Below are positions 34,380 through 46,439 of a stretch of DNA of 64,000 nucleotides, piece after piece. Position 1 is the stretch's first letter; every line of letters starts with the position of its first letter. Made by a program: the position numbers and the translations under genes. The stretch is from Anagrus nilaparvatae (taxonomy: Eukaryota; Arthropoda; Insecta; Hymenoptera; Mymaridae). The notes below the pieces were generated by a model. The model was given only the letters and a program-made list of their open reading frames with translations. It made no database searches and was not told the DNA's origin. The stretch lies in the NCBI GenBank assembly GCA_022575985.1, contig JAKSXM010000007.1, positions 25,360,501 through 25,424,500 of the forward strand, given 5' to 3'.

Positions 34380-37185
34380 AACATAATTAATATAATTAAG
34401 GATGAAAATATATGAAATAAACATCAAAACACGTAAATAAAGCATAACGCTCACTAACACAGCCAAATTACACAGAGAACGGTTAATGACTCATTCCCAT
34501 GAGAGGGTTAAAAAATTGCAATCTGCCCTATACTATTCTCAAATAATTAATAATTTTACCAAACATAACAAAAGTTGAAAATTTACAAAAATTTAGTTCA
34601 GCGTAATAATTCACGATAAAATAATTTACTCGTGTGGAAATGAATATTTGTTAAAAAATATCTTAAATTTTTTTATCTTATGTCACGATGTTTTTTCATC
34701 TGTAAATTATTCGTTCTTTTTTATTTTTTTTAATTTATATTATGTATAAATGCATAAAAAACTTCGATATAGACAAACAAGAAACCACGCGAGAAAATGT
34801 ACAATTCAACATATTTTTTCCTTTTTTGTCATATAAACGTACTCTGTATAATGAAAAAAACAAATACATCTTCATTAATCACGGTAAACCATTGCTATTA
34901 TTTGTGCTTGTGTGTGTAAATGTGAAAATAATAATCATTATTTTTATCATGAAATTTTTTAATTAAATCAAAAGGATAATAAATTGAAAAAAAAAAATGG
35001 TCAATAAAGTTTAGGTTAAATATTTTGTTGTACAATAAATTCTATTGTATGAATTTTTTTCTCTTTTGTATTATACATTTGTATTAAAAAAGCTTAGGAA
35101 TTCCAGAAATTTTATCCTTACAACTTTTTTATTGTATTATTTACACTACATATTTTAGTAAGCTTATGTTTTATGTTTCATTCTTTTTTCTTTCATTTTA
35201 TTTTCTTTAACGCTATTTATTACCAATATTTTTTTTGTATTATGTAACCTTATTTGGTATAAGAAAATAAGGGGTGGTTGACTTGATGCTCTTTTAAAAA
35301 GCTCAACTGATAATTTTTTTTCTCGAAAAATTCTCTATCCAATTATGTATAATAATGCTAAAATTTTCGAAAAAATAATTTTGACAAATTTTCCATTTTT
35401 TGACAATTTTAAAAAAGAATCTTTTACTGAACCATTTTAAAAATCTGATCAAAATAATATTAAAATTATCACATTTAATATTTTTAACCAAATTGTGAAA
35501 AAGAAAAATAATTCTTAAAATCTTCTAATATCAAAAGTTTCTTTTTTATATTCAAGTATATATCGATCAATTTTATGTAAAAATATTCATTTTTTTGGTA
35601 TACCAGGTGCACTAAAAAATGCGATATTCAATTTCAAATAATTTATTCGCAGAAAAAAATATAAAAATAATAGAAAATATATTTTTACATATGCATTATG
35701 TACACATAAATAAAACATTTTCAATATTTATTTATTTATAAAAATAGTAAAAATTTTTTTTAAAACTTTTTATATTGATTTATTTTTTATTTTTAAAATT
35801 AAATAATAAATATAAATTAATAAACTTATTAATAACAATCAATATTCTAGTTAAATAATTTTTAAACTAGGTCAAACTTTATGAACCCTTAAATTTTTAG
35901 CCAGAAATAGAATTTAACACCATCTTTGATTTGAATGGATGTTAAAACCAAATAGTATATGATCCACTTTTTACAAATAGAATAAAAACAAAGCTATAAT
36001 TAAGAATTTAAATTTTGTTAATAAAGAAATGCTGAAAAAGCGTCGTGACAAATAAATGTGCAAACATCTTCTTCCATTAAAAACTTTTAATTCCTGTTTG
36101 CTTAAGTAACAGTGTCATCTTCTACTCGGAATTAATAGAAACTAATGAAAGAATCAAGACTCTTCAGAATTGTTTATCTTAAAAGTTGGTTTAGAATTAA
36201 TTAATGAAAGAAATCTTCAAAAATGAATAAGATTAGGTAGAGGACCCATGAGGTCCAAAATTTTAAACGTAAACATTTATATTATTATCAAGATTAAAAG
36301 CAACCAATTACAAATACTGTTTCTTGATTTTTTAAGACTATAGCTTCACCATTAAAATCTTCAAGTTTTAATTTAATATCAGTATTTTATTTAATTAACG
36401 TGATAGAATAATTTAAATATTATTAAAATACCTTGAATAAATTAAACTAAATCAATACGTATTACTTGATATTGACGAGGGATAAAAATCTTATGTACCT
36501 TTTTTTTCTTCCTATTTTTAATCTACCAAGCAAATCCTAAGACTTACTCTATATAAAATATATTAAGAAAAAAAAAGTCTATATTGCATAAATTCTATTC
36601 GGAAAAAGGAGGGAAAAAAAATAAAGGAAACGAAATAAATAAGAAAAAATTGTTTATTAAAATAAACGCAAAATATATGAAATTTTGTATTAACTTTTGT
36701 AATATTTTCTTGTTATATAAATTACTGAAGTGTATTTAATATTTTACATTTAGTAGTATTTTATATAAAATCATCTTTTATACCAAAAAGGGGTTCATAG
36801 CTTATAAAATTAAAAAAAAAAAAATAATTTAATTTTATAAACTATGATTTATGATGATAAATGTTTCATCAGAGTAATAAAAAGAAATATTAGTAAATAA
36901 AGTAAATTATTAGATTTAACATGTTGCTTAGTACATGAAAATCAACGTAAGTATATAATAAATAATTTTATTCTTCAATAATTTACATAATTAATATAAT
37001 ATAGATACATTAAAACATGTAATATCATACGATTCAATGATCAATTATTTCTATTGTAATCGACAATATATTATTAATTTTTCGCTTGATAAAACTAGGA
37101 TTTTCATTTTTATTATTATTATTATTATTCTAATATCTTACTTCTAAAGAAACTAATTAATTATAATTGGTTCCTCATAGAGGAA
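34380..37185. other. AT-rich noncoding DNA
   Basis: No gene or clear repeat identified. The plus-strand frame at 34742-34966 lacks any recognised domain. Confidence 0.5.
37107..37130. repeat. (TTA)n microsatellite
   Basis: Seven or so TTA units, lying just before the eroded satellite. Confidence 0.9.
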
Positions 37186-37189
37186 CCAT

Positions 37190-38150
37190 TGTTTTAAGCG
37201 AAATTTTGAAACTAAGACCTAATTTTATTTTCAAAAATTTTTAAATCAAAAAATTTCGAACTACTTTTTTTTTTAATTTAATTTTGATGTAATAACTCAT
37301 TTTTTCCCATGGAAGTACTAATATCTAGAATCGTTTAGTATCGTTTTTACTTGGTATCTCGAATCTAATAATTAAATTTTTGAAAATTTTTGTCCCAACA
37401 TTTTTTCCACCAAAATATACAAAAATCGAGTTTTTTATTCTTTTTGAACTTAGTACCTAATTATTTTCTATGGGATTACTAGTTTTAGAAATATAATTTA
37501 TATTCAAATTTTGGATCTGATACCTAATTTTTTCAAAATTTTTTTTACCTTTTTGGACGCAGTATCTAATTTTTTTCTGTGAAAGTATTAATTTTAGAAA
37601 CATCGTTTTTGATCAATTTCTGGGATTTGATACTTAATATTTTGTAACTTTGAAAAATACGAAAAACACTTAATTTTTTTTTGTTGATGTAGTACCTAAT
37701 TTTTTCTCCGAAAGTATTAAATTTAGAAACATCATTTTTATTCAATTTCTGGGATTTGATACTTATACTTATATTAATTAAAAAAAAATTTTTCTTTTAA
37801 ATTTTTTTAAATAAGAAAATAAAAAATACACCATTATTTTTTTTCCTTTTGGACGTAGTACCCCATTTTTTTCTATATAATATCTAGAAAAATTATTTTT
37901 AGTCAATACGTCGAATCTGATACTTAATTTTATAAAAATTTTTATCTCAAAATTTTTGCAACCAAAAAATACAAAAAACAACAAACCTATTATTCTTTAT
38001 GAACGTAGTACCCAATTTGTTTATATGGAAGTACTAATTTTAGAAATTCAATATTTCTCAATAATTTGCATTTTTTAAATTAAAATTTTTTCCGTCATAA
38101 ATAAAAAAACTCCATTTTTTTTTTTGTTGGACGTATGCTTAATTTTTTTG
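37190..38150 (+). repeat. Eroded tandem satellite, about 100-170 bp monomers
   Basis: Seven or eight phased recurrences of a GGACGTAGTACCTAATTTTT-like phrase lie at about 37213, 37287, 37455, 37559, 37693, 37855, 38006 and 38127. Most are followed by a GAAAGTACTAATTTTAGAAA block and by TTCTGGGATTTGATACTTAA. Spacing varies from about 75 to 170 bp, so monomers have suffered indels. Shorter inverted copies occur at 13.8-14.2 and 21.1-21.5 kb. Confidence 0.75.
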
Positions 38151-38164
38151 TTTCGGATATAAGT

Positions 38165-38177
38165 GGGGGGGGGGGGC
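38165..38177. repeat. Poly(G) run of 13
   Basis: A pure G tract directly after the satellite, exceptional in such AT-rich DNA. Confidence 0.9.
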
Positions 38178-38179
38178 AC

Positions 38180-39040
38180 TATGTATAACATTACTGATAA
38201 AGCACCTATATGCAATTGGAATTTACTTTATTTTTGTCCATAACTTTTTTTTAAATTATCCTTAAAATTACCTTTTGTAATTGCTATGCAATTGCTATGT
38301 ATAAAAATTCACTTTATTGCATCAACTTATTCAGCTCAAAGAACCATATTTTATAAACATAAATATTTAGAGCGTATTAATAAATTAAGTTATCTATTTC
38401 CCGAATTTTATTCAAATGATTATAAATAACTTCCCAACCCATTTATAAATTTGGTAATTTCATTTTAAAATGGATGGGTGGATGGTTCCAAAACTAGAGA
38501 CTCACACAAACAGACGAAACGACTTCCTTAAAAATTTTGACACGTAACGAGTTACGTATTATATATTAGCTACATGTCATGAATAAAAGTAACTTTGACG
38601 GCAACATTTGTCAGTTCTTCACTCGAACGCTCAAAATAGTCATATTTCTACCTTGAAATAAATATATTACTCTCAGAATTTTAAAAATCAATGAATATAT
38701 ACTTCAAAAATATATTTATATGCCCTAAAATCATTTTGAAATTTTTGTTGTAAAAGTGGTAATATTTTTCACAAAATCTTTACTTCACAATATTTTTTCT
38801 TTTTTACCTTTATTTAATTCGCCAATTTTTGAAGAAATGTATAAGTTTTAAATATTTTGTATACTGTTCATGTTCTTAAGCCTGTGGTCTGAGACTCGGT
38901 CTAAGAGATATTTCCCTCGACTGGATCTTATTTTAGGATCGTATTTTACACATTTATTAGTGTTATAAAATTACAAGCACGAATTCCTGGTGAAGCCAAA
39001 AACATATGTTTGGGTAATTACGCTCTAGTGTCTTAAGTTT
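38180..39040. other. AT-rich noncoding DNA
   Basis: Nothing supported here, apart from moderate-complexity sequence near 38870-38950 with no open frame. Confidence 0.5.
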
Positions 39041-39044
39041 TTTG

Positions 39045-39100
39045 CTTATAACTATTGTGCTTACACAAACCGGTTGTAAGCTTTTTACTTGAGTTTTAAT
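39045..39100 (-). repeat. Partial copy of the ACCGGTTTGTGTA repeat end
   Basis: CTTACACAAACCGGTTGTAAGC is the inverse of the start of the composite repeat at 33988. No minisatellite follows it, so only the end is preserved. Confidence 0.5.
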
Positions 39101-40502
39101 CCCAGAGAGGTGAAAAAGTTTATTTTAAAAATTTTAAGTTTCTTTCCTTTATTTATATTTCCATTTAGTTTTAATATGAAATATGCTAGGCTATTATTAA
39201 CCTACAAATAAAATAGCGAAATCTGAATTCAAAAACAAGCAAGTTGATTAGCTAACAGACCGCCAAAGACGTCGATCTCTATTGACAAATCAATTTTTAT
39301 TAAAAATACAATAATTATAAAACAATGTATCTACACTTAACATTAAACTATACCCAATAACTCCTTCTGAAAGGAACATTTATTAATTTGTAAGTTTTAA
39401 AATTTTCTTGTTTTCTTAATAAGTATTATGTACGGTTAAAACAGTTTTACATGCATACTTTTAGATAACATATAAAAAATTTTATAATAAAACTCTTAAG
39501 AAAAATTTATTAGATTTAGATAAAATCCAGTCAATTTATTATTCTTTATCGTAACTTTGCCTTCGCTTAAAATTTAAAATATTTAACGGCGTAATAATTT
39601 AAATTTTTTACTTTTTGCCCTGGTAAAAAAATCTCGAAAAAAATTACATAAAAGCAACAGAGTTTTTGTAATTTGAATTTTCTCAGATTCTGACCAGAAA
39701 TTTTTGGTTCAGCTGTTTTGTCAACAAATGAAAATTATTTTTCAAGTTTCGAATTCTTTGGGAAATTTCCACTAAAATTCTTTTTTTCTGAAAATTCTGT
39801 TAAAAAAAATAACTAAATCCATAATTTTTATATTTTTGTACAGCATTTTAGAAACATCTAAACTTTGCCTAGGAAAGTTCTTTTTTTACTAGCGTCACTA
39901 TAATATTTTATTATATTATTTTCGAAAAAGTTTTTATTTTTCTTTTGGAAATATTGAGAACTTTTCTACAATAGGAGTTTTCTTATAATATTTAACAAAT
40001 TATTCAGAGCTTACGTTGTTATTTTTTTAAAAATTACTTCTCAAAAATAAAATAGGACATATTGATAACTTTTAGATAGTGCAATTGGCGCTAAAAAGAC
40101 TAATCCAGATCCCAACTCTTGATAAACTAACCATTTTAAAAGCCTCAAACTAACCTATCTAAACTTTAATAGAGAATGAGACACCGAAAATTCGGTATCA
40201 GTAAGCATTAAAAATTTCTTTTCATAATGTTGCTTGAAAATTTAAGCAAATCAATCATAAAGTATACTAAAACTACATCATGTTAAAAAACTTTTCATTT
40301 ATCTTGCAAACAAACTCTCGTACAAAAAAAAAAGTTTCCAACACAAAAAAAAAATAGTTTGAAACTTAAACAAAATAATTTTATGAAAGTTCGAACAAAA
40401 AAAAATTTACATAAACAAAAACAAATATTATCATTTCGAAATTAGTTTATTTATAAGTCCCCACAAAAAAAAAATGAAAAATAAAAAAAAGAAATATCTC
40501 AC

Positions 40503-41143
40503 CTGTTTAATAAAATAAGAACTTTTAAGGAAATCTTTTATCGATCGATTCTTTTTGTATGTGTAAAGTAAAATTTACCACTAAGTTTATTCACTGATAT
40601 TTTTTATTTATTTCACAAAACTCCATTATATTAAACAATAAATAAACTCTGCACTTGTATTTAACACTAAATTATTTTATTTTTATTTGCGTACCAAATT
40701 TGACACAATTTTTTTAAATACACAGAAATTAAAAAAAAAACTTGTACATGTGTTAGCTTTTACTAGAGTAGAATAAAAAAACTAATAATAAACTGTTGCT
40801 GCTGAGATAATAGTAGTGTAGTAGAGTAAGAGCTATAGAAGACGATAAAAAACAATTTTTTACTTAAATGACCACTTTATTATTTATTAACAATAAAAAA
40901 AAAAAATTAATTTATTAATTAATTAATTGACGATGTATTTTAATCACTCACTAATATTAATTAAACAAATACTTGATACTTTTTTTTCAACAACAAAAAA
41001 AATTCACTATTACAATTGAATAAACTAAGAATATTTAATCAAAAATAATGCTTTAATTATTTCATTCATCATAAATCCTTAATTAATTTTTAGAAAAATA
41101 AAAACTGAAAATTATGTTTCCGACGGATATCAACGAACGCACT
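40503..41143 (-). promoter_or_regulatory. Candidate promoter and 5' UTR first exon of a host gene
   Basis: On the minus strand, GCGTACAGTGCGTTCGTTGA near 41143 resembles an insect initiator followed by a CGTTCG downstream motif, in a locally GC-richer patch (41110-41300). The next ~640 nt contain no frame with a convincing start and read like a UTR, including CAGCAGCAACAG near 40800. The stretch ends in TTTATTAAACAG followed by GTGAGATA, a strong donor match. Transcription would run toward lower coordinates. No TATA box lies at the usual distance and no coding exon was located, so this is inference from signals alone. Confidence 0.28.
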
Positions 41144-41309
41144 GTACGCTGCCGTAATCGCCAACTACGAAATAGGTTCGTTCTCAGCAGAATATTTTAC
41201 CTCCAGAGAGTATAATACACTCCCCCACTTTTTTATAAATTTCCAGGCACTCCCCTTTTCCACGCGCATTCGCCTATATTATACTCTGTCTCTCCATAGA
41301 GTATTCACC

Positions 41310-43640
41310 TTCTTTTTTATTCTGGAAAACCCCTCTCATGGTTAAAATCCTTCGTCTTTTAAGCTTTTTTTTGTCCCTTTTATATCCTATATATATACTA
41401 CAGATGTTAGTATATTTTGTCTCACCACATACTGCCTTTTTCTACTTACCTATATTATGTATACATTCAGCTTAACCACGTGATATTGTTATTTATTTTT
41501 TATACCTGGGTCACGTACACTATTTTTTTTTTTTTTAACTATATATCTTTTTCTCTTTTTTTTTTTATTAATGATTTTAAAATGACACTCTATTTTTTTT
41601 AATACTAATAATTCTTGATTATCCCCCACCCCCTTTTTTTGTTACTCTACCTTAAATATAAATCATTTGTGTTTCATGTGAAACTTTCATAAATGAATAT
41701 TTTATATCACATATTTTTTTGTTTTTGATTAAATTTATAACTTTACAGATGGTGTTGGATTAAATTTGTTTTCCAACTATTCTGGACAGAAAAAATAGTA
41801 AAACTTTAATTTACGTTAATTTAAATTGAACAATATGTTACAACTATATTCACCCTATATTTTCCTGTTTATTTTTTTTTTTTTTAGTAAAACCCTAAAT
41901 ATTTAATGTTGAATTCATTATTTTTTTTTATTATCTTTTTCTATGAAATTCTACATCAAAACTTTGAAGTTAATTCATTTGACATAGTTTTAGCTATTTT
42001 TCAAGTTATTTTTCTAATTTATTCGAATTATGAAAATGAAATAAAAAATTTATATTTTTGAAAACATTTATTTCATACGAGTAAAAATAATGTTGAAATT
42101 GTGAAGAAGATATTTTTCATAATTTATAGCGCAACTGTCGATCCTACAGTACCAATAAAATGCCTGAGAAATCCCACAAATATGGTATTTTCTGAATATA
42201 TTTCTTCTTAAAAACAACTCCCAATATTTAATCAGAATATGGAACATGTTCAAAGAAAAGGTATTTGCAAACGACCTGGACTATCTGAAAAGTAGGTAAA
42301 AAGGAGTGAAATGATAACTGACAGTAATCTATTGATTTTTTAAATATACAATTCAGCATTATATTTTATTACAAACGACATAAATTGGTGGATTTTCATT
42401 CTCATTTTGTCTATAGCACCTGTGCTCACATCAATTGAATAAAAGGGATTTAAAATTCAACTGAAGTTACCAACAAATTTCTTGTGCACTGGTGATTTTT
42501 ACAGATAAGAGTTAAGATGTTTGAACTCTGAATGGAAAAGCCACAAGGGTTATTTTGTTCGAGCAATTAAAATTTGAATAAAATAAAATGAAATCACACA
42601 CTACAGTTTCAACTTTGGAAATGCTCATATACATTTGTATCTATATATTGATGTGTACATAGCTGTCTTTTCATGCACAGAGCTTTTGTTATATTCGACA
42701 AAAAAATTTGTAATTTCAAAAATATACGATAGATCCGGGTTTTGAATTTGCGATGAAAACTTTACTGATAAATGTTCCAGTCACTGAGTGTTCTTTTAGT
42801 TTTTTTTTTTTTAATTTCAGCCTATACGTACAATGCCGATATACATATATATTTTTGTTGATACTTGAAACGTACCTGTAAATTGATATTATTGGAATTT
42901 TTAATTTTCGTAATTGATTTTATTTTAAACCATTTTTTTTTAGCAAATGAAATATTATGTATAATTTTTTTTGCTGATGGATATTTATAAAGTAGGTCAT
43001 AATTTAATAAAAATTTGAAATTTCTATGATTCGTTAAATAATTTTTTATGAAAACAATTTAACTTAAAATGGCATTTTTTGATAAAATAATTCAAATTAA
43101 ATTTTTGTTAAATTCGTTATATTTACTTGATTGGGGATGACAGAAAGCTTACTCAACAAAATTGATACTTAAATTTGTGATTTATGTAATTATTCTGGAT
43201 TCTTCTCTTTCAAAAATTTATATTATTACAAATAATATTATCAGAGTTAGCACAAATAATTTAAAAAATGCAAACTACTTTTACGGCTCCTATTAAAATT
43301 TCAGGAATTTAGGATTAATTATTTTACACGTTATTTATTTATCGCAGTGGTATTTTGGTGCCGAAACCTAATGAAATTTTAAATTTAACTATTAATAAAT
43401 ATTATATTTCATTTAAGTACTTAATTGGAACAAATAAATATTTGTATTTTTGACTTTCATTCCTGGTTTAAAAAGTAAAAATTAAAAAATTCTATTTATT
43501 TTTTTAAGCCTTTCTCAGTTTATGTTAAGTTTAACCCCTTAAGTCGAGCCTAGTTTATGATTTTATTTTTATAATAGATATTTTTAAAAATTATTATATA
43601 CATAGGAATAAGTATGAAACTTTATTGCTTGTTTTAGAAT
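41310..43640. other. AT-rich noncoding DNA
   Basis: No supported feature. Frames at 41417-41602 (plus) and 42068-42253 (minus) are short and unrecognised. Confidence 0.5.
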
Positions 43641-43642
43641 TA

Positions 43643-43826
43643 CTCTGTCAGATTACTCCACTTGAAATTTGCTTGAATTGATTTTAAATTCAACTATTCT
43701 TGCATTTAATAAAATATTCAAGTAATCCGCTTAAATATTCAACCAATTTTCTTGAAAATTCAAGAAATTGTCATTAAATTTAAATTAAAAATTCAAGCAA
43801 AATTCAAGTGAAGAAACCTAGCAGTG
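43643..43826. mobile_element. TA-flanked MITE with CTTGAA-rich arms
   Basis: TA (43641-43642) precedes CTCTGTCAGATTACTCCACT, and the right end (reverse complement CACTGCTAGGTTTCTTCACT) is followed by TA (43827-43828). Both continue inward with CTTGAATT-type motifs repeated in inverse along the interior, giving a 184-bp imperfect foldback. Confidence 0.6.
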
Positions 43827-44163
43827 TATAGTTTATAAACCAAAGATTCAAAAATCCAATAAGTAGAATAAAATATTAAGTTAAAATGTCTTTTAAATGT
43901 CTTTGAAATGCTTGGAAATTTTTACCATCACACAAGCCATCACAATTATTATTGTGACGTCTGATCATGCATGTATTTTAACAAAAAATCTTTAAAATTG
44001 AGTGCATGACCTGACGTTATATTTCTTAATTACCTAGAGCTTTATTTTTTAAAAAATGAGCTTTATTGTTTGCTAACATTTAAATTTTATTTTAATATAG
44101 GATTTTAATTATAAATATTAAAAATCTTTGGATACTAACATTTAATTTTTATTTATATATATA

Positions 44164-44446
44164 TGTTACGGGTAGAGTCCGATCTCTGGATAGTCCTAGG
44201 TCTATCCGGATAAACCTAGGACTATCCAAGCGGAGTTGGATAAAGTCCGATTCTTGAATTTTTTCAACTTTTTGTTCAACTTTATCCGGCACCGCTTGGA
44301 TAGTCCTAGGATTATCCAAGAGGCTTGGATAAAGTCCGATTCGTAAAAAATGTGAACAAAAAAAAAATTATTTCACCATATTATTTTTTTATTTTATTTG
44401 TCATAATTTTATACTCAAATAATTTTTTGATTTAGTCAAATTAAAT
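44164..44446 (+). repeat. Left terminal inverted repeat
   Basis: It matches 45114-45388 in inverse with only small indels in A/T runs. It contains a hairpin from GGATAGTCCTAGGTCTATCC and AAACCTAGGACTATCC, followed by AAGCGGAGTTGGATAAAGTC, and a second CCTAGG palindrome near 44307. Confidence 0.93.
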
Positions 44447-44498
44447 ATAAAAAAAAATACAAAATACAAAATTTTAGCTACAATATATAAATTTGTTT

Positions 44499-45044
44499 TT
44501 ATTTATTTATACAAGACAAACTGCTGTGACATTTTGAGTTGCATTTGAGTCCATTTGATTTGCACTTGCATTTATTAGTTTTGCAACCTTGTTTGCAGTT
44601 ACACCTTTGAAAGCCTTGACCACCAAATTTAGATGCCATTATTGCAAGTTGGCGTAAAGTTTTCTTTTCAGTGGATATTTTTGATACATCTATGTGGTTT
44701 GCATTCGTAGGTGTAAATTGATTCCGCGAAAATTTTTCTTCTATTGTTCCATGATAATTAGCTAATTTATACAATCCGTTATCGCTGATTTCTATTATTG
44801 CCATTAATATGTTTCTAAAATCTCCGCGACCTCTGTCTACATCAGGAATACCCACTCTGACTGTATCTCCAACTTTGCAATTTGGAAACTTACAATTTGA
44901 TCTTTTGATCATTTTTGAAGCTTGATTATCTAACGCACGTTTCGCACTTTTTCTATTATCACTTATACTAAACTCTTTTGAACAAATTTCGCATGAAATG
45001 TTATTAACACAGTTTTTACAAATATTTTCAGTTGTCACGTTCAT
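44499..45044 (-). CDS. KRBA2/Ginger-type integrase C-terminal protein with Cys-rich CXC tail
   Basis: An intact 181-residue minus-strand ORF. It starts with a C9-x2-C12-x5-C18-x2-C21 cysteine cluster, then a QASKMIKRS helix and a small beta-rich domain (VGDTVRVGIPDVDRGRGDFR, residues about 58-77). LYKLANYHGTIEEKFSRNQF follows, and the tail is dense in cysteine (C148, C150, C154, C159, C161, C168, C172, H173, C178) with the C-N-C-K...C-K-C...C-N-S-x-C-H pattern. This order matches the region after the integrase core in KRBA2-like/Ginger proteins of animals. The DDE core is absent. The frame stays open upstream of the Met for about 34 codons into the right terminal repeat, so the ORF looks like the product of an internal deletion or a spliced exon. 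The start is the first in-frame ATG. Function in DNA binding is likely but unproven. Confidence 0.8.
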   Translation of the reverse strand: MNVTTENICKNCVNNISCEICSKEFSISDNRKSAKRALDNQASKMIKRSNCKFPNCKVGDTVRVGIPDVDRGRGDFRNILMAIIEISDNGLYKLANYHGTIEEKFSRNQFTPTNANHIDVSKISTEKKTLRQLAIMASKFGGQGFQRCNCKQGCKTNKCKCKSNGLKCNSKCHSSLSCINK

Positions 45045-45113
45045 AGGCTGGAGAGTTTGAAGTTCATTTTTCTGAAATTGAGTTTCTTGAAAATAAAGTT
45101 GCTTTATAGAATT

Positions 45114-45388
45114 ATTTAATTTGACTAAATCAAAAAATTATTTGAGTATAAAATTATGACAAAAAAATAATTTGGTGAAATAATTTTTTTTTTGTTCACA
45201 TTTTTTACGAATCGGACTTTATCCAAGCCTCTTGGATAATCCTAGGACTATCCAAGCGATGCTGGATAAAGTTGAACAAAAAAGATGAAAAAAATCAAGA
45301 ATCGGACTTTATCCAACTCCGCTTGGATAGTCCTAGGTTTATCCGGATAGACCTAGGACTATCCAGAGATCGGACTCTACCCGTAACA
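45114..45388 (-). repeat. Right terminal inverted repeat
   Basis: This is the inverse copy of 44164-44446. The inner boundary falls at ATTTAATTTGACTAAATC, beyond which the two sides share nothing. Confidence 0.93.
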
Positions 45389-45399
45389 TATATATATAT

Positions 45400-46370
45400 A
45401 TATAAGAAAAAGCTCATTCAATAATTTTTATTAATGAATATTGTTCACGCATTATGCTTTGATTAGATATTCGTAAGTTATTATTGATAATGCATAAATA
45501 AGAAGGTGGGAGTTATTGTCATACTCATTAATAAAAAAATGAATTAAATTATTGGGAGACAAAAAGTTTGTATGGGGCAAAATGGTTAAAAGGCCCATCG
45601 GAAGTGATTTTTAATCAGTACTCGTTAACATCCGGCCATAATTTATTAATTAAAGGGTTGACATTAACTTTTCCCTTTTCTTATTTTTGCAATTTATAAT
45701 TTTTTTTATTTTGTCAATTTGTCAATTTATTTTCTTTTTTTGTTTATTAAATCCAATTAGTAGAATTGTTGTTTTTTTTTTTATTTATTTAACAATTTTT
45801 ATATTTCCTTTTTGTGTGCTAAAAATCACTTTTACCTTTTTTTGGTGTTTGATTATTTTTGTGTGCTAATAAAAGCACTCGTTTGTTTATTTTTTTTTTT
45901 TGGATCAATAAGAAACCAGTAAGTTTATTTAATTATTTAATTATTATAGTTTTTATTTATTTTACTAATTAAAATAAGTTGTGTAAAAGTATCGATATCA
46001 GGTCCCAGATATCTAGAATATAATTTCGAGGATATCCAAAACAGACTAGATTCAATTTTTGATTAGGTTTGATTGCCTATTCTAGAAGAGAATCTAAAAT
46101 TAATTAAACGTCCAATTAAGGACGTAACATTATATTATTATATTATTTAGCACAAAAAAATTAATTGAGGTATGTGAAAGGTTCTGGCCCAAGTTGCGTA
46201 GCATCGAAGAACTGTTATTGGTAATCACTAACAGATTGATTATAATTACTTTCTCAAGATTTTCATACATTTTGGTTTTTCAAGACGAAAAATAATAAAA
46301 AGCAAACACAATTTCTATTTGTCATCATAATACAATTGATTTTTATTATTTAATTTAACATGAAATGACT
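45400..46370. other. AT-rich noncoding DNA
   Basis: No gene identified; homopolymer-rich. Confidence 0.55.
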
Positions 46371-46377
46371 TAAAGGC

Positions 46378-46432
46378 TTGGCGCTCTGCAGCGCGCAGGG
46401 AGATTGCCGGCCCCCTAGTACTTTTAAATTCT
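46378..46432. repeat. GC-rich dispersed block
   Basis: GCGCTCTGCAGCGCGCAGGG followed by GCCGGCCCCCTAGTAC resembles 3850-3895. It is palindromic in part (GCGC/CTGCAG) and lies in otherwise AT-rich DNA. Confidence 0.4.
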
Positions 46433-46439
46433 TGAGTAT

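Larger units (their letters stand above)
44164..45388 (-). mobile_element. Ginger/KRBA2-like DNA transposon, internally deleted
   Basis: The ends start TGTTACGGGTAGAGTCCGAT and are mirrored at the right as ATCGGACTCTACCCGTAACA, with the TGT...ACA form known for Ginger-type transposons. Terminal inverted repeats are unusually long, about 283 bp left (44164-44446) and 275 bp right (45114-45388), and nearly identical. Each contains nested palindromes built from GGATAGTCCTAGG and its inverse, and repeated GGATAAAGTCCGAT blocks. TATA flanks both ends (44160-44163, 45389-45392), consistent with a 4-bp duplication but uninformative in (TA)n DNA. The central ~670 bp hold one minus-strand ORF for an integrase C-terminus. 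The catalytic core is missing. Confidence 0.88.
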
